Counted from the stretch's first letter, positions 33,452 to 45,500 are shown. The stretch is 64,000 bases of DNA from Schistocerca nitens (GCF_023898315.1 NC_064621.1:122349521-122413520); one strand, 5' to 3'. Numbers and translations: made by a program. The notes: generated by a model from the letters alone, not told the origin.

Positions 33452-33646
33452 TGGTTCAAATGGCTCTGAGCACTATGGGACTTAACTTCTGAGGTCATCA
33501 GTCCCCTAGAACTTAGAACTACTTAAACCTAACTTACCTAAGGACATCACACACATCCATGCCCGAGGCAGGATTCGAACCTGCGACCGTAGCGGTCGCG
33601 CGGTTCCAGACTGTAGCGCCTAGAACCGCTCGGCCACCCCGCCGGC
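33452..33646 (-). mobile_element. tRNA-derived SINE (main family)
   Basis: The minus strand has the head GGCCGGCGGGGTGGCC with a tRNA-like A box, the B box GGTTCGAATCCTGCC (complement near 33570-33585), then CATGGATGTGTGTGATG, and the 3' hairpin (33477-33505) ending CTCAGAGCCATTTGAACCA. The 8-bp duplication CCATGCAC flanks it at 33444-33451 and 33647-33654. Confidence 0.93.
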
Positions 33647-33654
33647 CCATGCAC

Positions 33655-34651
33655 AGGGGCAGCAACAAAAAAAAAAAAAAAAAAGCTCGTACACTACTTC
33701 CTGCGATTTCATTTATTCGTATTTCACAGGTCGTTGAGACGGAGAAAAAAGTTTCATTTCCAGATGTTTATTAGTAAAAATGAGACTTGCAAGGAACAGC
33801 ATTCCATCCAAAACGATTTGGATCTCCTTCAGCCAGCCCCGGATCTACGCTATTTAAGAACCGGGGCGAAAACTTGATGGAGGCGCTCCCCCCCCCCCCC
33901 CTCTTCCTCTCGAGAGTTTGAGATAAGACGTCAAAAATCATTTAAAAAATCGATTTTTCAAAAATGTGTTCATTCTGTAGCACACAAAACATGAGTGTTT
34001 GATACATAAAACATTATGTTCGAGGAAATGTAAGACGTGTTATTTGGTATTAAATGTGCTAAAGTACAATGTCAGGCCTCTTCACACAGCACTATTCCAT
34101 CGCACATCCCTGTAATTCACTCTGTGGAATTCAAACATGTGTATTTTGTAACGGAAGCCATCAAACCTACATTCAAGACAGTGGAAATTAAAATGTCCTG
34201 TGGTGTCTTTCCTGCCTCCAGTCGTCCGGTTGGACAGCCTATCCCTCTTTAGAAAAACTCACAATACAAATTATATTTGTGACCGGGAGAAAACGATCAC
34301 TTCAGAAAATTTGCTATCTTTGTTGCCTATTAGCTAATAACTTCCTTTTATGTGTGACATAAAATTAATTATAGGAAACATAAACCCAGTAAACAAGAGA
34401 GACAAGCACGATAGTACAAATTTCTTCAATCCTTAGGTCCGAGCTTTCTTTTCTCTCTAATCTTGCTACAGCTTTACATGGCGTACTTTCCTTTCTTCGA
34501 AAGAACCTGTTACCTCAGCAAAGTTCCTCAAATGTTTTGCTACATGAAAAATCAAAATGTCGTCTAATAGTTACTCAGAAAGGTGTTAATACGGATAGTA
34601 CACAAGTCTGGTGTGGTATCTCGATTTCATTACGTCTATTTTGTCACTGTC
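33655..34651. other. No gene recognised
   Basis: An A run lies at 33667-33684 and a C run at 33889-33901. GCCCCGGATCTACG near 33836 resembles the kind of sequence found at DNA-transposon ends, but no partner repeat was located. Confidence 0.35.
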
Positions 34652-34662
34652 TGTTAGATAAA

Positions 34663-34862
34663 GCCGGCCGCTGTGGAAAAGCGGTTCTAGGCGCTTCAGT
34701 CCGACACCGCGCTGCTGCTACGGTCGCAGGTTCAAATCCTGCCTCGGGCATGGATGTGTGTGATGTCCTTAGGTCAGTTAGGTTTAAATAGTTCTAATTC
34801 TAGGGGACTGATGACCTCGGATGTTAAGTCCGATAGTGCTTACAGCCATTTGAAACATTGTT
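34663..34862 (+). mobile_element. tRNA-derived SINE (main family)
   Basis: The head GCCGGCCGCTGTGGAAAAG, the B box GGTTCAAATCCTGCC and a 3' hairpin GGGACT...AGTCCG (outer pair lost) are present. The 11-bp duplication TGTTAGATAAA flanks it at 34652-34662 and 34863-34873. Confidence 0.93.
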
Positions 34863-34993
34863 TGTTAGATAAAACGAAATAGGGCTTCCCAACATTGTGG
34901 CAGTAGTAACACACGCGAAATAAGCGAGACTGTTTTGGCACAAATGGTCATTTTTATGTACCTCATGTACATAAATAACATGACAATATAATT

Positions 34994-35188
34994 GGTTCAA
35001 ATGGCTCTGAGCACTATGGGACTCAACTGCTGAGGTCATTAGTCCCCTAGAACTTAGAACTACTTAAACCTAACTAACCTAAGGACATCACAAACATCCA
35101 TGCCAGAGGCAGGATTCGAACCTGCGACCGTAGCGGTCTTGCGGTTCCAGACTGCAGCGCCTAGAACCGCACGGCCACTTCGGCCGGC
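34994..35188 (-). mobile_element. tRNA-derived SINE (main family)
   Basis: A full copy in the opposite orientation to its neighbours. The 13-bp duplication TGACAATATAATT is at 34981-34993 and 35189-35201. The hairpin stem GGGACT:AGTCCC is intact. Confidence 0.94.
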
Positions 35189-35358
35189 TGACAATATAAT
35201 TCACGAAGTACCAATATCAAATGCCTATTAGGATTACTACAAGAAAACAGTAGTAGGTTAGGAAATCGTTTCACATTTCTTTCATATGATCCAGTTTCTC
35301 AAGCATGAGATCGAAAAGTAATAGTAGTAGTTGTAAATGTTTATACAAATTTGGAATC

Positions 35359-35546
35359 GCCGGCCGAAGTGGCCGCGCGGTTCTGGCGCTGCAGTCTGGA
35401 ACCGCGAGAACGCTGCGGTCGCAGGTTCGAATCCTGCCTCGGGCATGGATGTGTGTGATGTCCTTAGGTTAATTAGGTTTAACTAGTTCTAAGTTCTAGA
35501 GGACTAATGGCCTCAGCAGTTGAGTCCCATAGTGCTCAGAGCCAGC
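35359..35546 (+). mobile_element. tRNA-derived SINE (main family)
   Basis: A full copy starting GCCGGCCGAAGTGGCC. The duplication CAAATTTGGAATCGCC is at 35346-35361 and 35547-35562 and overlaps the first bases of the head. The 3' end is cut at CTCAGAGCCAGC without the CATTTGAA tail. Confidence 0.93.
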
Positions 35547-35562
35547 CAAATTTGGAATCGCC

Positions 35563-36199
35563 ATATTCTTCTATATGATGTGTGTGATGTGTCTGTTTCT
35601 TCTCTTTCCTCGTTCTAACGAACAATCTTATCATCAGTAATTAAAACTTCCGGGCTAAGAGGCCGTGGTCCAATAGTAGCTATCTGGCAAAAATTCTCTC
35701 TCAAAATTTAATTTCCTTGGATACACCGAGAAGGTAATATCTTAATCTTTCTTACCTGTTATTCCTGTTAGTCGTTTAACTCTGGTAGTCTGAATTTATA
35801 GATTTCGCTAATAATTACAACAACACTGATTCGCACACCAAATCAACCACATAAACAACGAGCGACTGGCGTTCACCCGTTCGGGTTTATTCGGCTCAGC
35901 TTCCCTTTTGTCTGCGAGAAAGTTTATTATACCTAGATGCGACGGGGATTCCCCTGGTATAGGTATCTCGTACACTAAGTACGCATTCAAAAATCAACTT
36001 ATGATTCGTTCAGAAATCAACTTAGAACGTGTTCAAAAGTATTCAAAAACCAGTGATGCGTTTCAAAATCATATGAATAATCGCCAGACCAACGTGTATT
36101 GATGCAAGGCGATTTGCCTGCCCTCCAGCACGAATTAGTGCAACATGTCAGTCCACCTATTTTATGCTTGCAAGGCTAACGGAACACATACGGCCCATT
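35563..36199. other. No gene recognised
   Basis: Frames of about 60 codons only (35808-35990 -, 35908-36102 +). No motif. Confidence 0.35.
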
Positions 36200-37110
36200 T
36201 CACTCCGTCTCACAGACTGATATTGCGTCTGACTGCTGCACAATGGGAGCTTTTAGGGGACCTTTTGAAATTATAACCAGTTCAGGAAATGAAAAAAACT
36301 TACACGTTCCGGAAACGATTGCATTTGTCAAATTATTCCGCACGATGCAACATTAATGCGATATTGCGATAAAACAAGCACACCAGAGCTACCACTCACG
36401 TTAACCGACGTGAGGCTTGTCACACAACAAGGATTGCACGAACGATTTGAAGATATCATAAAAAGTAAAACTTCTTTTGTGGCTACCGCTTTAGATTTAC
36501 GATTTAAAATGAATGTTTCACCAGTCAACTGCAAAGAGAAAAAGTAAGGCAGTATATTTTGATGGATAACCTAAAGATGAACTGAGACAGGTGCAGCTAC
36601 GATAGCGCGAATTCGTCGCATATTCGGGCCAAGAGGATGGGAACCGAAGAGCAGAGTCTAAGGCAGACTGTTCACTCATCTTTTATGGACTGCTTCGAAG
36701 AAGTAGCTGCAGAGAAAAAAAAACACAGCTAATACCGGGACATCAAAAGGAAAAATGCATTTACAATTGGAACAGACCTTTATTTGAGTATTAAGAATAT
36801 GTCACGTCGTGACAATCCATACACATAGTGGCAACAAGGAAAAATTAATTTCAGTGTTTGGTAAATCTTGTAGCAAAATATTTGTCGGCGCCAGGAAATA
36901 GTGTTCATTCAGAGCGTCTTTTCTCTAAAGCTGGGAATGTCTACGAGAAGTAGAGGATTAAACTAGAACCTAAAAATGCAGAAAAATTAGTCCCTCTGCA
37001 CCATAATCTTCCACTTCTAAATTTTAATTACGAGAATTCAAGTGCACAGACATTTATTAATTTAATAAATGTGCTGGCAGAATACGTAAATTTATTTGAA
37101 ACCTAGTTTT
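36200..37110 (+). pseudogene. hAT transposase relic with C-terminal dimerisation domain
   Basis: In broken plus-strand frames the region reads LTDVRLVTQQGLHERFEDI, TSFVATALDLRF near 36380-36540, then AKYLSAPGNSVHSERLFSKA and KNAEKLVPLHHNLPLLNFN at about 36880-37030. The latter two are the hATC dimerisation region (SAPGNSVHSERLFS is its signature), as in ZBED-type proteins. There is an in-frame stop after GNVYEK (TAG near 36951), and the region between 36545 and 36800 is frameshifted. The BED zinc finger is not found. Confidence 0.8.
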
Positions 37111-37178
37111 TTGTTAATTTTTATAGTACGTAGGTTGATTATGTATCTGTGACTACTTTAATGATTACAAGAAAAATA

Positions 37179-37180
<2 letters not shown>

Positions 37181-37216
<36 letters not shown>
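37181..37216. repeat. (TTA)n microsatellite
   Basis: Twelve TTA units lie just after the end of the hAT coding relic. Confidence 0.95.
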
Positions 37217-37218
<2 letters not shown>

Positions 37219-37278
37219 AAATAAATCTAGTTTTTTATTTTATCAATTATCTGACTACAATAAAACATCTTACTTAGG

Positions 37279-37372
37279 TATTCGGTATAATAGTACACAG
37301 ATATTCAATATTCGGACGAATAGCATAAAAGTATCCCAACAGGCCGAATACCAAATAATAGCCGAATATACG
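37279..37372. repeat. TATTCGG/CCGAATA subterminal-type repeats
   Basis: TATTCGG occurs at about 37279 and 37309, and CCGAATA at about 37342 and 37363, with CGAATAG between them. Such short direct and inverted motifs are common near hAT ends. This may mark the 3' end of the hAT at 36200. No terminal repeat pair was confirmed. Confidence 0.4.
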
Positions 37373-37763
37373 TTGCAAGTTTAGTAAAAATACGCTGGCT
37401 TGCACGATTCCCCGGAAATTGCACCTAAAATGGAGACTTTTTTTGTCTGACCAGTTAATCTTTTTATTTCCTGCAGAGAAGTGTCATCAGTAGGGAGTTC
37501 ACAGTAACGCATTTCTCTTCTTAATAAATTTTGCTTCTTTTCCCAAAACACAGCGAAGATCGCACATTTAACTTCACTAACATGCCAATTTAATTACGAC
37601 AGAACGCTAAATCAGAGTCTCTTATTAAACAAGCGAGGGCAAGAAAGATCAATAGTTTATGAAATAGGTCATTGTCGTTTAAAAATAAAGGTGTAATCTC
37701 TTCACGTAAGTTGTTACATACCCACACAATTTCTTTCTTAAATATCGATAGTTGTTACCTTAT

Positions 37764-37963
37764 TCAAATGGTTCAAATGGCTCTGAACACTATGCGACTT
37801 AACTTCTGAGGTCATCAGTCGCCTAGAACTTAGAACTAATTAAACCTAACTAACGTAAGGACATCACACACATCCATGCCCGAGGCAGGATTCGAATCTG
37901 CGACCGGAGCGGTCGCTCGGCTACAGACTATAGCGCCTAGAACCGCACGGCCACTGCGGCCAG
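37764..37963 (-). mobile_element. tRNA-derived SINE (main family), compensated hairpin
   Basis: A full-length copy with tRNA-like head and 3' end. Its hairpin stem at 37794-37822 is GCGACT:AGTCGC, a double change relative to GGGACT:AGTCCC in other copies. The target duplication is unclear. Confidence 0.92.
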
Positions 37964-40935
37964 CTTAAATTATTCGCTTGAAAACCCAAAGTTAGGTCTA
38001 TTCCGATATATACGAATATTTTGCACACTAATCATACGCCAAAATACCTTCTTTTTGTGTACTACAATTTGCCACGAACTGGTTTCGATATACTCATCGG
38101 TTTATCAAATACGATGGGCGTTACGAACAATTCAGTACAGACAACTATATTGTTTGCACAGGCACGCGGAAGTTAGGGCACTACATAAAGTTTATTTTCT
38201 CGAGATTGGCGATGGACTTTCTCTGAACTCTGAAAAAAGTTCAATATATAGGCCACATTTGATATAGTCTACAGCAATGCACGACATAGCATACGCCAAA
38301 TGCACGTTCATAGTAACCGCCATTTCTCATTGCCGGGAATTGAACTTGACGTATCACAATAACTGGGCCATTAACGAAAAGACAGGCAGCTCGCCATGAA
38401 ACTGACAAAGTGCTGTACGTAACGAAAGAATGGAATTTTGTCACGGCATATTTTTGTTATGAAGTCGTTTGAGAGAGACTGTAGGGCAGCTGGTGACCGC
38501 GTAATGCGCTTCCCGCCGTGTAACTGTATCGCACCGGCGGCGGCGGTGCACTGTGGGCGGCCCCCACTGGATGATACGGGGACACACCTCGAGCCGGCCT
38601 CTGCTACACGGGCAACCTGAGTAATTTGCTTGCGCACCGCACACTTCCAACAGTCGTAAAAGCTTCACTATACGGTCTCCATTCTGTGGCAGTTTTTATT
38701 TTCCTCCTAATATCTCCTCCTTATAATTCCAAACGTGTAAAATGCTGACGTCTCCTGTCGATTACATCCGTAACTCCTATAAAGCACTTCATTAGCGGTC
38801 ACAGTTAACCTTCACTGTAAGCGGTGGGAGGGGGGAGGGGGGGGGACGGAATATCAGCATAATAAACTGTCGCAGATTATTCACTTACAAAAAATTCATT
38901 TACCTTATGTTATTTTAACGTGCCACTTGTTTTGGAATCACTTCTGTATTCAGGTTGTTGATGAGTGCGAAAATTCTAAGTAACGCAAATTTATGCTCGA
39001 TTACTCGGTTAGGACACCGATGGGGGCATTCCATGCGACACGTGCAGTACTTACATGTATTCCGAAGCAAACCTTAACACCGACATTGGTTGCAACTGCG
39101 ACTCACCTGAAAAGTAAAATGAATGTTGTAATGAAGCCAAAAGTTAATAGACAGTACAACAGATTGCGTCTTAATAAACAAATAAAATAAGCAAACGAGA
39201 GTATATACTACAGAATTAAAGGCTAGCATTACACTCAGTTCCCACAAATTCAACAAAAACTATAGTCAAAGGCAAAGAAAATTAAACTCACTGTTTGGTG
39301 TATGACATTTTCCGTGTCTAAGAAGCAAGCTTGCTGCAACGTCCACAAAATCCAACAGCAATCGCAGAATAATTTTGGACGTATGCCTAAATATTTCTAT
39401 CGCCATATCACTTGACCCACAACTTCTAACTCTTCGCGTAGGAAGCAAATACATTACGTTGAGTTTACTTGCTAAGAGTAGCAACGGACTGCACGGTTCG
39501 TTATCAAACAGCTGCAATGAGTGATCTGCGGTCTACGTAATGACGTGGTCAGCTTAACACTTGTTCTGTCAATACCACCTGCAGCAAAACTTGTTTGTAC
39601 AAAGCTCGCGCGATTGCAACAAAACAAATAAGCAGACTCAAAAATTTTCGTACTGTCACGATAATAACTCTGACACCCGTTTAGTAAATAGGCAGCACGT
39701 AAACCAATATCGCAAAAAAAGATATCTAGAACGCTTCGCAGCTGTTGTCGAATGCATCGTCTCACATAATGGTTTCACTTACGCTCTACACGGCGTAACG
39801 ATCATTACACAATGTATATAACACACAGTCCGTGTATCTAGTTTAGTGTAGTCGTATGTCATTTCTATTCACCTTCTCATCGTTTAAAAAGCGCTAAAAC
39901 TCCACCTTCAACCATTTTCGTATCGATGCTGCCAACTACGTTTTATCCGTTAAGGCTCAATACAGATTCTGCAGCTGCAATAGCCTCATTTGAGTTCGTA
40001 ATCTGCGACAGGAAACCACACTGGAGTTTGTTTTTACGTGCAAATGATTAGTCAAAACTATGGAGAAAACAAGGAGAAACATATTTCGCACTGATTTACG
40101 TACCACCATTCGTTGTTGGGTGCTATGTGATTAATTTTTATAGCAATTCAAATGTATTAAACAAAATAATAGAGACAAGTTAATAAGAACAGCGTACAGA
40201 ACGCCACATATCGAACTTGCCCGTTATGGTATCAGTATTCTTTTTTGTGAAGCTGAATTAGAATGGCCGAAAGGACACTAAGAGACTTCATCCTCCAGAA
40301 TAGAAGGACAGTCTGTTCAAAACAACGCAACCTCATTCAGCGTATGCCTAGTGTACAACATCGTACGTTATTAAACAATGCAGAAAACTAGTGCTACATG
40401 GTTTATTTCTCACTACCGATCAGAGCAAGCACTACACACATTATTTCATAACATAACACTATACACAGTACAATAGCTTGTGGAGTACAGGTATGTCGAC
40501 GCGCATTACGTTAGCTCTGCTTTTAAATTTGCTGTGTAAAAGTTCTTGCAGTTGCTGCAGTTGCTCAAGTTGACCTGCGCCAGAAGTGAATACCATCAGC
40601 ACATGACGGGGATTCTCACATGTACCACTAGCACCTGTTCAACTGCTGAGAGTATTTTTGGTGATGTGGAATCTGTTGCTCTGAGGGTTCATTCAATTTC
40701 CAGCTCTCCTGATGAGGTCTAAGGAAAGCCGTAGCAAAGACACGTTTCCTCTCCAATCAACTAACATTTGTTGATCTAATGCCCTGTTTCCCAACGGCTG
40801 GGCTGCTGGTACAGGGTGAGAATCCACACTCACCGGCCACCATACAGCTTGAGAATCCCTACCGCAACCTGCTCCTCGCCTGTTCGTCTTCTTCAGTGAT
40901 GTTGCTCATAATATAGAGAAATCTTTTACTTTACG
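37964..40935. other. No gene recognised; scattered repeat traces
   Basis: At 38065-38115 (minus strand) is CCGATGAGTATATCGAAACCAG, a hairpin-plus-GAAACC module. A tRNA-like B box (GTTCAATTCCCGG complement) lies near 38330-38345. At 38480-38610 is a GC- and CpG-rich stretch without a recognisable exon. A G run lies at 38828-38845. The remainder to 40935 has short frames only. Confidence 0.35.
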
Positions 40936-40937
40936 TA

Positions 40938-42125
40938 CACTATATGATCAAAAGTACCCGGACACCTGGTTGAAAACGACTTACAAGTTCGTGACGCCCT
41001 CCATCGGTAATGCTGGACTTCAGTATGGTGTAGGCCCACCCTTAGCCTTGATGACAGCTTCCGCTCTCGCAGTCATACGTTCAATCAGGTGCTGGAAGGT
41101 TTCTTGGGAAATGGCACCCTTTTCTTCACGGAGTGCTGCACTGAGGAGAGGTATCGATGTCGGTAGGTGAGGCCTGGAACGAACTCGCGGTTCCAAAACA
41201 CCCCAGAGGTGTTCTATAGGATTCAGGTCAGGACTCTGTGCAGGCCAGTCCATTACAGGGATGTTATTATCGGGTAACCACTCCGCCACAGGCCGTGCAT
41301 TACGAACAGGTGCTCTATCGTGCCGAAAGAAGCAATCGCCAACCCCGAATTTCTCTTCAACAGTGGGAAGCGAAAAGGTGCTTAAAACATCGATGTAGGC
41401 CTGTGTTGTGATAGTGCCATGCAAAAATAACAAGGGGTGCAATCTCCTCCACGAAAAACACGACCACACCATAACATCACCGCCTCCGAATTTCGCTGTT
41501 GGCACCACACACGCTGGCAGATGGCATTCGCCATACCCACACCCTGCATCGGATCGCCACATTGTGTACCGTGATTCGTCACTCCACACAACGTTTTCCC
41601 ACTGTTCAATCGTGCAGTGGTTACGCTCCTTACGCCAAGCGAGGCGTCTTTGGCATTTACCGGCGTAATGTGTGGCTTATGAGCAGCCGCTCGACCATGA
41701 AATCCAAGTTCTCTCACCTCCCGCCTGTCATAGTACTTTGAAGTGGATCCTGATGCTGTTTGGAATTCCTGTGTGATAGTCTGGATAGATGTCTGCCTAT
41801 TACACATTACGACCCTCTTCAACTGCTGGCAGTCTCTTTCAGTCAACAGATGAGGTCGGCCAGCACGCTTTTGTGCTGTACGTGTCCCTTCACGTTTCCA
41901 CCTCACTATCACATCGGAAAGAGTAGACCTAGGGATGTTTAGGAGCGTGGAACTCTCGCGTACAGACGTAAGGCACAGGGAGCGCCCTAATTCTGCTCTC
42001 TCACGATGTCTAATGACTACTGAAGTCGCTGATATGGATCACCTGGCAGTAGGTGGCAGGACAATGCACCTAATGGGAAAAACTTATGTTTTTGGGTGTG
42101 TCCGGAGACTTCTGATCACATAATG
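40938..42125 (-). mobile_element. Tc1-like transposon, complete ends
   Basis: The 1188-bp element is flanked by TA (40936-40937 and 42126-42127). Terminal repeats begin CACTATATGATCAAAAGT on the left and, complemented, CATTATGTGATCAGAAGT on the right. The size is typical of Tc1. It carries one transposase on the minus strand, broken by a frameshift. Confidence 0.92.
41020..41912 (-). pseudogene. Tc1-like transposase, frameshifted
   Basis: Frame 41912-41382 has the second helix-turn-helix with GRPHLLTERDCQQLKR. Frame 41589-41020 has MWSDESRYTMW (first catalytic aspartate), FFRHDRAPVRNARPVAEWL (second, in HDxAP) and SPDLNPIEHLWGVLE (third, E), a DD34E layout. The two overlap near 41500, so a small indel there separates DNA binding from catalysis. 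N-terminal sequence upstream (to about 42050) is also out of frame. Confidence 0.9.
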
Positions 42126-42127
42126 TA

Positions 42128-42879
42128 TATTAGCCTGATAGATCAGTTGTTTCTTATGTCGTGTCTGACCTCTCCTGTGAAGGAGTATAATTTTAGCATC
42201 CTTTCAGATTTCGAAATTGTCTTCTTCCACAATAGGTCTATATCCTTTCTTGTGTATTCTATTTTGTAGCCACAACAAACTGTATGAAATATATATTGTT
42301 CTAATAATAATCAACCACAACTGTATTTTTAAATATTTTATTTAACGCTACCGATTTCGAGCAGTGGTTCACGCCGTCATCATCCGCATATACGGCTACA
42401 CAAACTTCCTGAAACCCCGGCTTTGACCAGGTAATTATTGATTCCCTCCTCCACGTGCCTTCTCACTACCTCTGCCTCTTCCTCCTTACACCCTATCCCT
42501 CTTCACATGCATCCTACGCCTCTCCCTCCCCATCTCTCTGACCATTTCCTCTTCCCTCTCACTGTTCACCTCCTATGTCACCCCCACCCCAATGGGAGCT
42601 AAGTGGTTCTTACCCCCAACGTACTTCTTTCAAGACAATACGTGTTACGTGCACCACGTTATGATTGAAATCGATGCAGTGATTTAGGAGTAGCTACGGC
42701 ATATATAATTTTCTTACGTTATAAGAACTTAAACGTTGTCTATAAATTATAATCTTCTTCTGTTTTGTCATATTTGAGTACGATTGTTACAATATCGATT
42801 TGTCTGTCACAGATGTAGTTTGTTATTTAATTTAGACCTTCGATAAAAAACGATTTTATCGTGTGGAAAATCATGGACG
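42128..42879. other. No gene recognised; hairpin module and CT-rich tract
   Basis: At 42330-42400 (minus strand) are GATGATGACGGCGTGAAC and CTCGAAATCGGTAGCG followed by TAAATAAAATATTTAAAAA, matching the foldback module at 29560-29655, including the shared AAAATAAAATATTTAAAAA. A CT-rich tract spans 42440-42600. Confidence 0.45.
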
Positions 42880-42881
42880 TA

Positions 42882-44110
42882 CCGGGTGGTTATAATTAAA
42901 CTTTACCTGTTTAACATGTTATAAGACGCAAACTAATTACCGTACGAGTACCAAACTTGGTAGCAATAATGTCCAGAGTACGGGGTGCACGATTTCCATT
43001 TATCACAGTGCCACCGTCCAGTTCCAACTACGGCCATCAGGTGCCGTGATCAGTTATAATGATTCATAGTCTCACACACCTGACGCGTCGCAGTGCACTT
43101 GTTGACGCGTCAACATGAGCTGGTACAAAAGGACCAGGGCATTACTGGTGAAGCTCTATTATCCAAACAACAGTAATGCTGCAGCTGTACTTCGAGAATA
43201 CCGCCGGCTGAAAGGATTACAGGAAGGGTCCTCTTTCTTCACAGACTGTGCAGAGCATGATGAAGTTAGAATCAAATGGAGAACTGGGCGTCGTTCCGGG
43301 AAGAGACCGACGCTCGGTTGTACCACAGGTGCTTTATGAAATCGCTGTTGGTATGGCACACAACGCTGCGCGCTAATCTCGATTGGCAAGCAGTGCGCGT
43401 GCTTGTCATTACAGTTGAACATCTCGTGGTTAATTATAAGGAAGGGGCTTCGAACCATTCTCAAATAGTACGGATCTTCACCTCCTGGAATTGTGCATGA
43501 AGTTCCTCTGGACGATGAACATGTCACATTATGGTGTGGCTTCACGGCTACGTTCATCATTGGCCCATTCCTTTTTTAAAAAGGTTGGCAATCAAGGACC
43601 AAAGATGTGTTGTGTGACTCGCCAGCGTTACTGCGATATGCTTCGGCAGCTTGTCATACACGTCCTGCAGGAGAGAGACGCATTGAACTCAACAGTTTCC
43701 ATGCAAGAAGGGACGCACATCGCTCGTTAAGTTCACCTGTTTCTCCTTGGCCGGCACGATCACCTGATCTCACTCCCTGTGATATCTGGTTGTGGACTAC
43801 CTGAAGGACAGGGTTTACCAGGGGAACATTCACACATCTGCTCATCTGAAGCGCAGCATATCAAGAGAGGCAGCCAGCATATCTACGGACATGCTGCCAT
43901 GGGTGCCATATGGAGCCCCTTTTGTAGCAGTAATGGTACCGGTATGATGCACTGTAGCAGCACATTAAAAGCGTTTCAAATGAATTGATTCTGCATCATT
44001 TCTTTTCCCCATATCCTTGACATTAATGCCACCAAGATTGGAACTCATACGCTAATTAGTTTCCGATTAATAACGTGTTGAATAGGGAAAGTTTAATTAT
44101 AGCCATCCAG
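42882..44110 (+). mobile_element. Tc1/mariner-superfamily transposon with about 90-bp terminal repeats
   Basis: The element is flanked by TA (42880-42881 and 44111-44112). Terminal inverted repeats of about 90 bp (42882-42972 and 44020-44110) share GGTTATAATTAAACTTT / GGCTATAATTAAACTTT and continue through ACTAATTA and CCAA-CTTGGT to AATGTC. The total is 1229 bp, with a broken transposase inside. Confidence 0.9.
43115..43970 (+). pseudogene. Mariner-superfamily transposase with N-terminal DUF4817-like domain, broken
   Basis: The start at 43115 gives ALLVKLYYPNNSNAAAVLRE and YRRLKGLQ, like the N-terminal domain of a common arthropod transposase group. Later frames give HYGVASRLRSSLAHSFFKK and SPWPARSPDLTPCDIWLW at about 43735-43795, where the third catalytic residue appears as D. 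At least four frame changes occur, and material around the first catalytic residue is missing. Confidence 0.75.
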
Positions 44111-44164
44111 TATAATATGGGGAGATGCCGTGACGTCACAAACCTGAAGCCAATGTTCATAATG

Positions 44165-44875
44165 TTAGTAGCGTTCTTCCGAAGCTCCATCCATGAATGG
44201 AAAAGGAACATACGAGGGGTAGGCAAAATAGTGTGAACACCTGTACTTACTTGGGAAAGGTTTATTAATGAGGGGTTGGACCCCCATTTGCCCATAATAC
44301 AGCTGCGAATACATGGCGTATAATGACTGTATAGACTCCGGTGGAATGTTACGCCACTCTTCGATCAGAACCTCTGACTCCTGTAGTGACGAAGGAGGCG
44401 GAAATTTGCTCCGGAGTCTGCTCTCCAATACCGCCCACAAGGGTTCGACAATGTTCAACTCCCGGGACTGTGCTGGTCAGGGAACACGCTGCAGTTCAGT
44501 TGAATGCTCCTCATACCACGATTGTGATGTCCTGGCTGTGTGCATGGGTGCATTATCGTCCTGAAATATGGCATCGTTGTTGGAGAACAACATTTGAATC
44601 ATGGAGTGCACCTGATCACCTAAATTGTTCACATAATCGTTGGCTGTAACATGGTGTTAGAGAGTAATGGTGGGACCAGCAGAATACCATGACATGGCTG
44701 CCCACGCCTTCACACTTTCACCTCCATGCTCAACCGTTGGAATCAAGAAATCAGGATTGTAGGCTTCTTTTGGCGATCTCCAAACGTTGACCCGGCCCGA
44801 TGTCGTAAATAACGAAAACGTTGGACCATATGACGTGTTCCCACTGATCAGCCGTCCAGGTTCAAAATGGTTCAA
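44165..44875 (-). pseudogene. Tc1-like transposase catalytic region, broken
   Basis: Frame 44875-44657 gives GPTFSLFTTSGRVNVWRSPK and GGESVKAWAAMSWYS. A stop and shift follow. Sequence around 44560-44600 encodes FQDDNAPMHTART (second catalytic aspartate). Frame 44458-44165 gives LNIVEPLWAVLESRL, the third catalytic position (E). The frames are separated by small indels. Confidence 0.82.
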
Positions 44876-45500
44876 ATGGCTCTGAGCACTATGGGACTTA
44901 ACATCTGTGGTAATCAGTCCCCTAGAACTTAGAACTACTTAAACCTAACTAACCTAAGGACATGACACACATCCATGCCCGAGGCAGGATTCGAACCTGC
45001 GACCGTAGCGGTCACGGGGTTCCAGACTGAAGCGCCTAGAAGCGCATGGCCACTCCGGCCGGCAGCCGTCCAGGATTTATACTCCTGACATCATGTTTTA
45101 CGCTTCTTTGTGTTGATCACTAATGGTTCAGATATAGCAGCTCGCGATGAATATTCGCTTCATGGAGTTCTCGGCGGACAGTGTCGACAGATACGGGGTC
45201 TCGAAGATAACTATTGAACTCTGCAGTCACTTTTGCCGCCGTTGTTTTGTGTTGTTTTGAACAATTCGTGTTAGCGTACGACGATCTCTGTCATATAGTT
45301 TTGATTTGCACCCACTATTACATTTACACGATTATGTCTTTCCATGTCGTGTGTAGGCTGTCGTGACTGTTGAAACAGTAGCTCATGAAACATTCAATAA
45401 GTTGGCTGTCTTGGTTGCCGATGCTCCCGATAATCGGGCCTCCCCAATCTGCCCTATTTGTAACTCTGTTAAGTCTTTCATTGCAGGTCGACCTCGGCCT
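44213..45500 (-). mobile_element. Tc1-like transposon, right end missing, with SINE insert
   Basis: The left terminal sequence CGAGGGGTAGGCAAAATAG starts after TA at 44211-44212. Transposase pieces read right to left. The N-terminal region near 45360-45490 (LTELQIGQIGEARLSGAS) is followed by the SINE at 44861-45062, then catalytic parts. No matching right terminal repeat was found, so the 45500 end is approximate. Confidence 0.8.
44861..45062 (-). mobile_element. tRNA-derived SINE (main family) inside a Tc1
   Basis: A full copy flanked by the exact 12-bp duplication CAGCCGTCCAGG (44849-44860 and 45063-45074). The tail shows two CATTTTGAA-type units. Hairpin stem GGGACT:AGTCCC. Confidence 0.95.
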
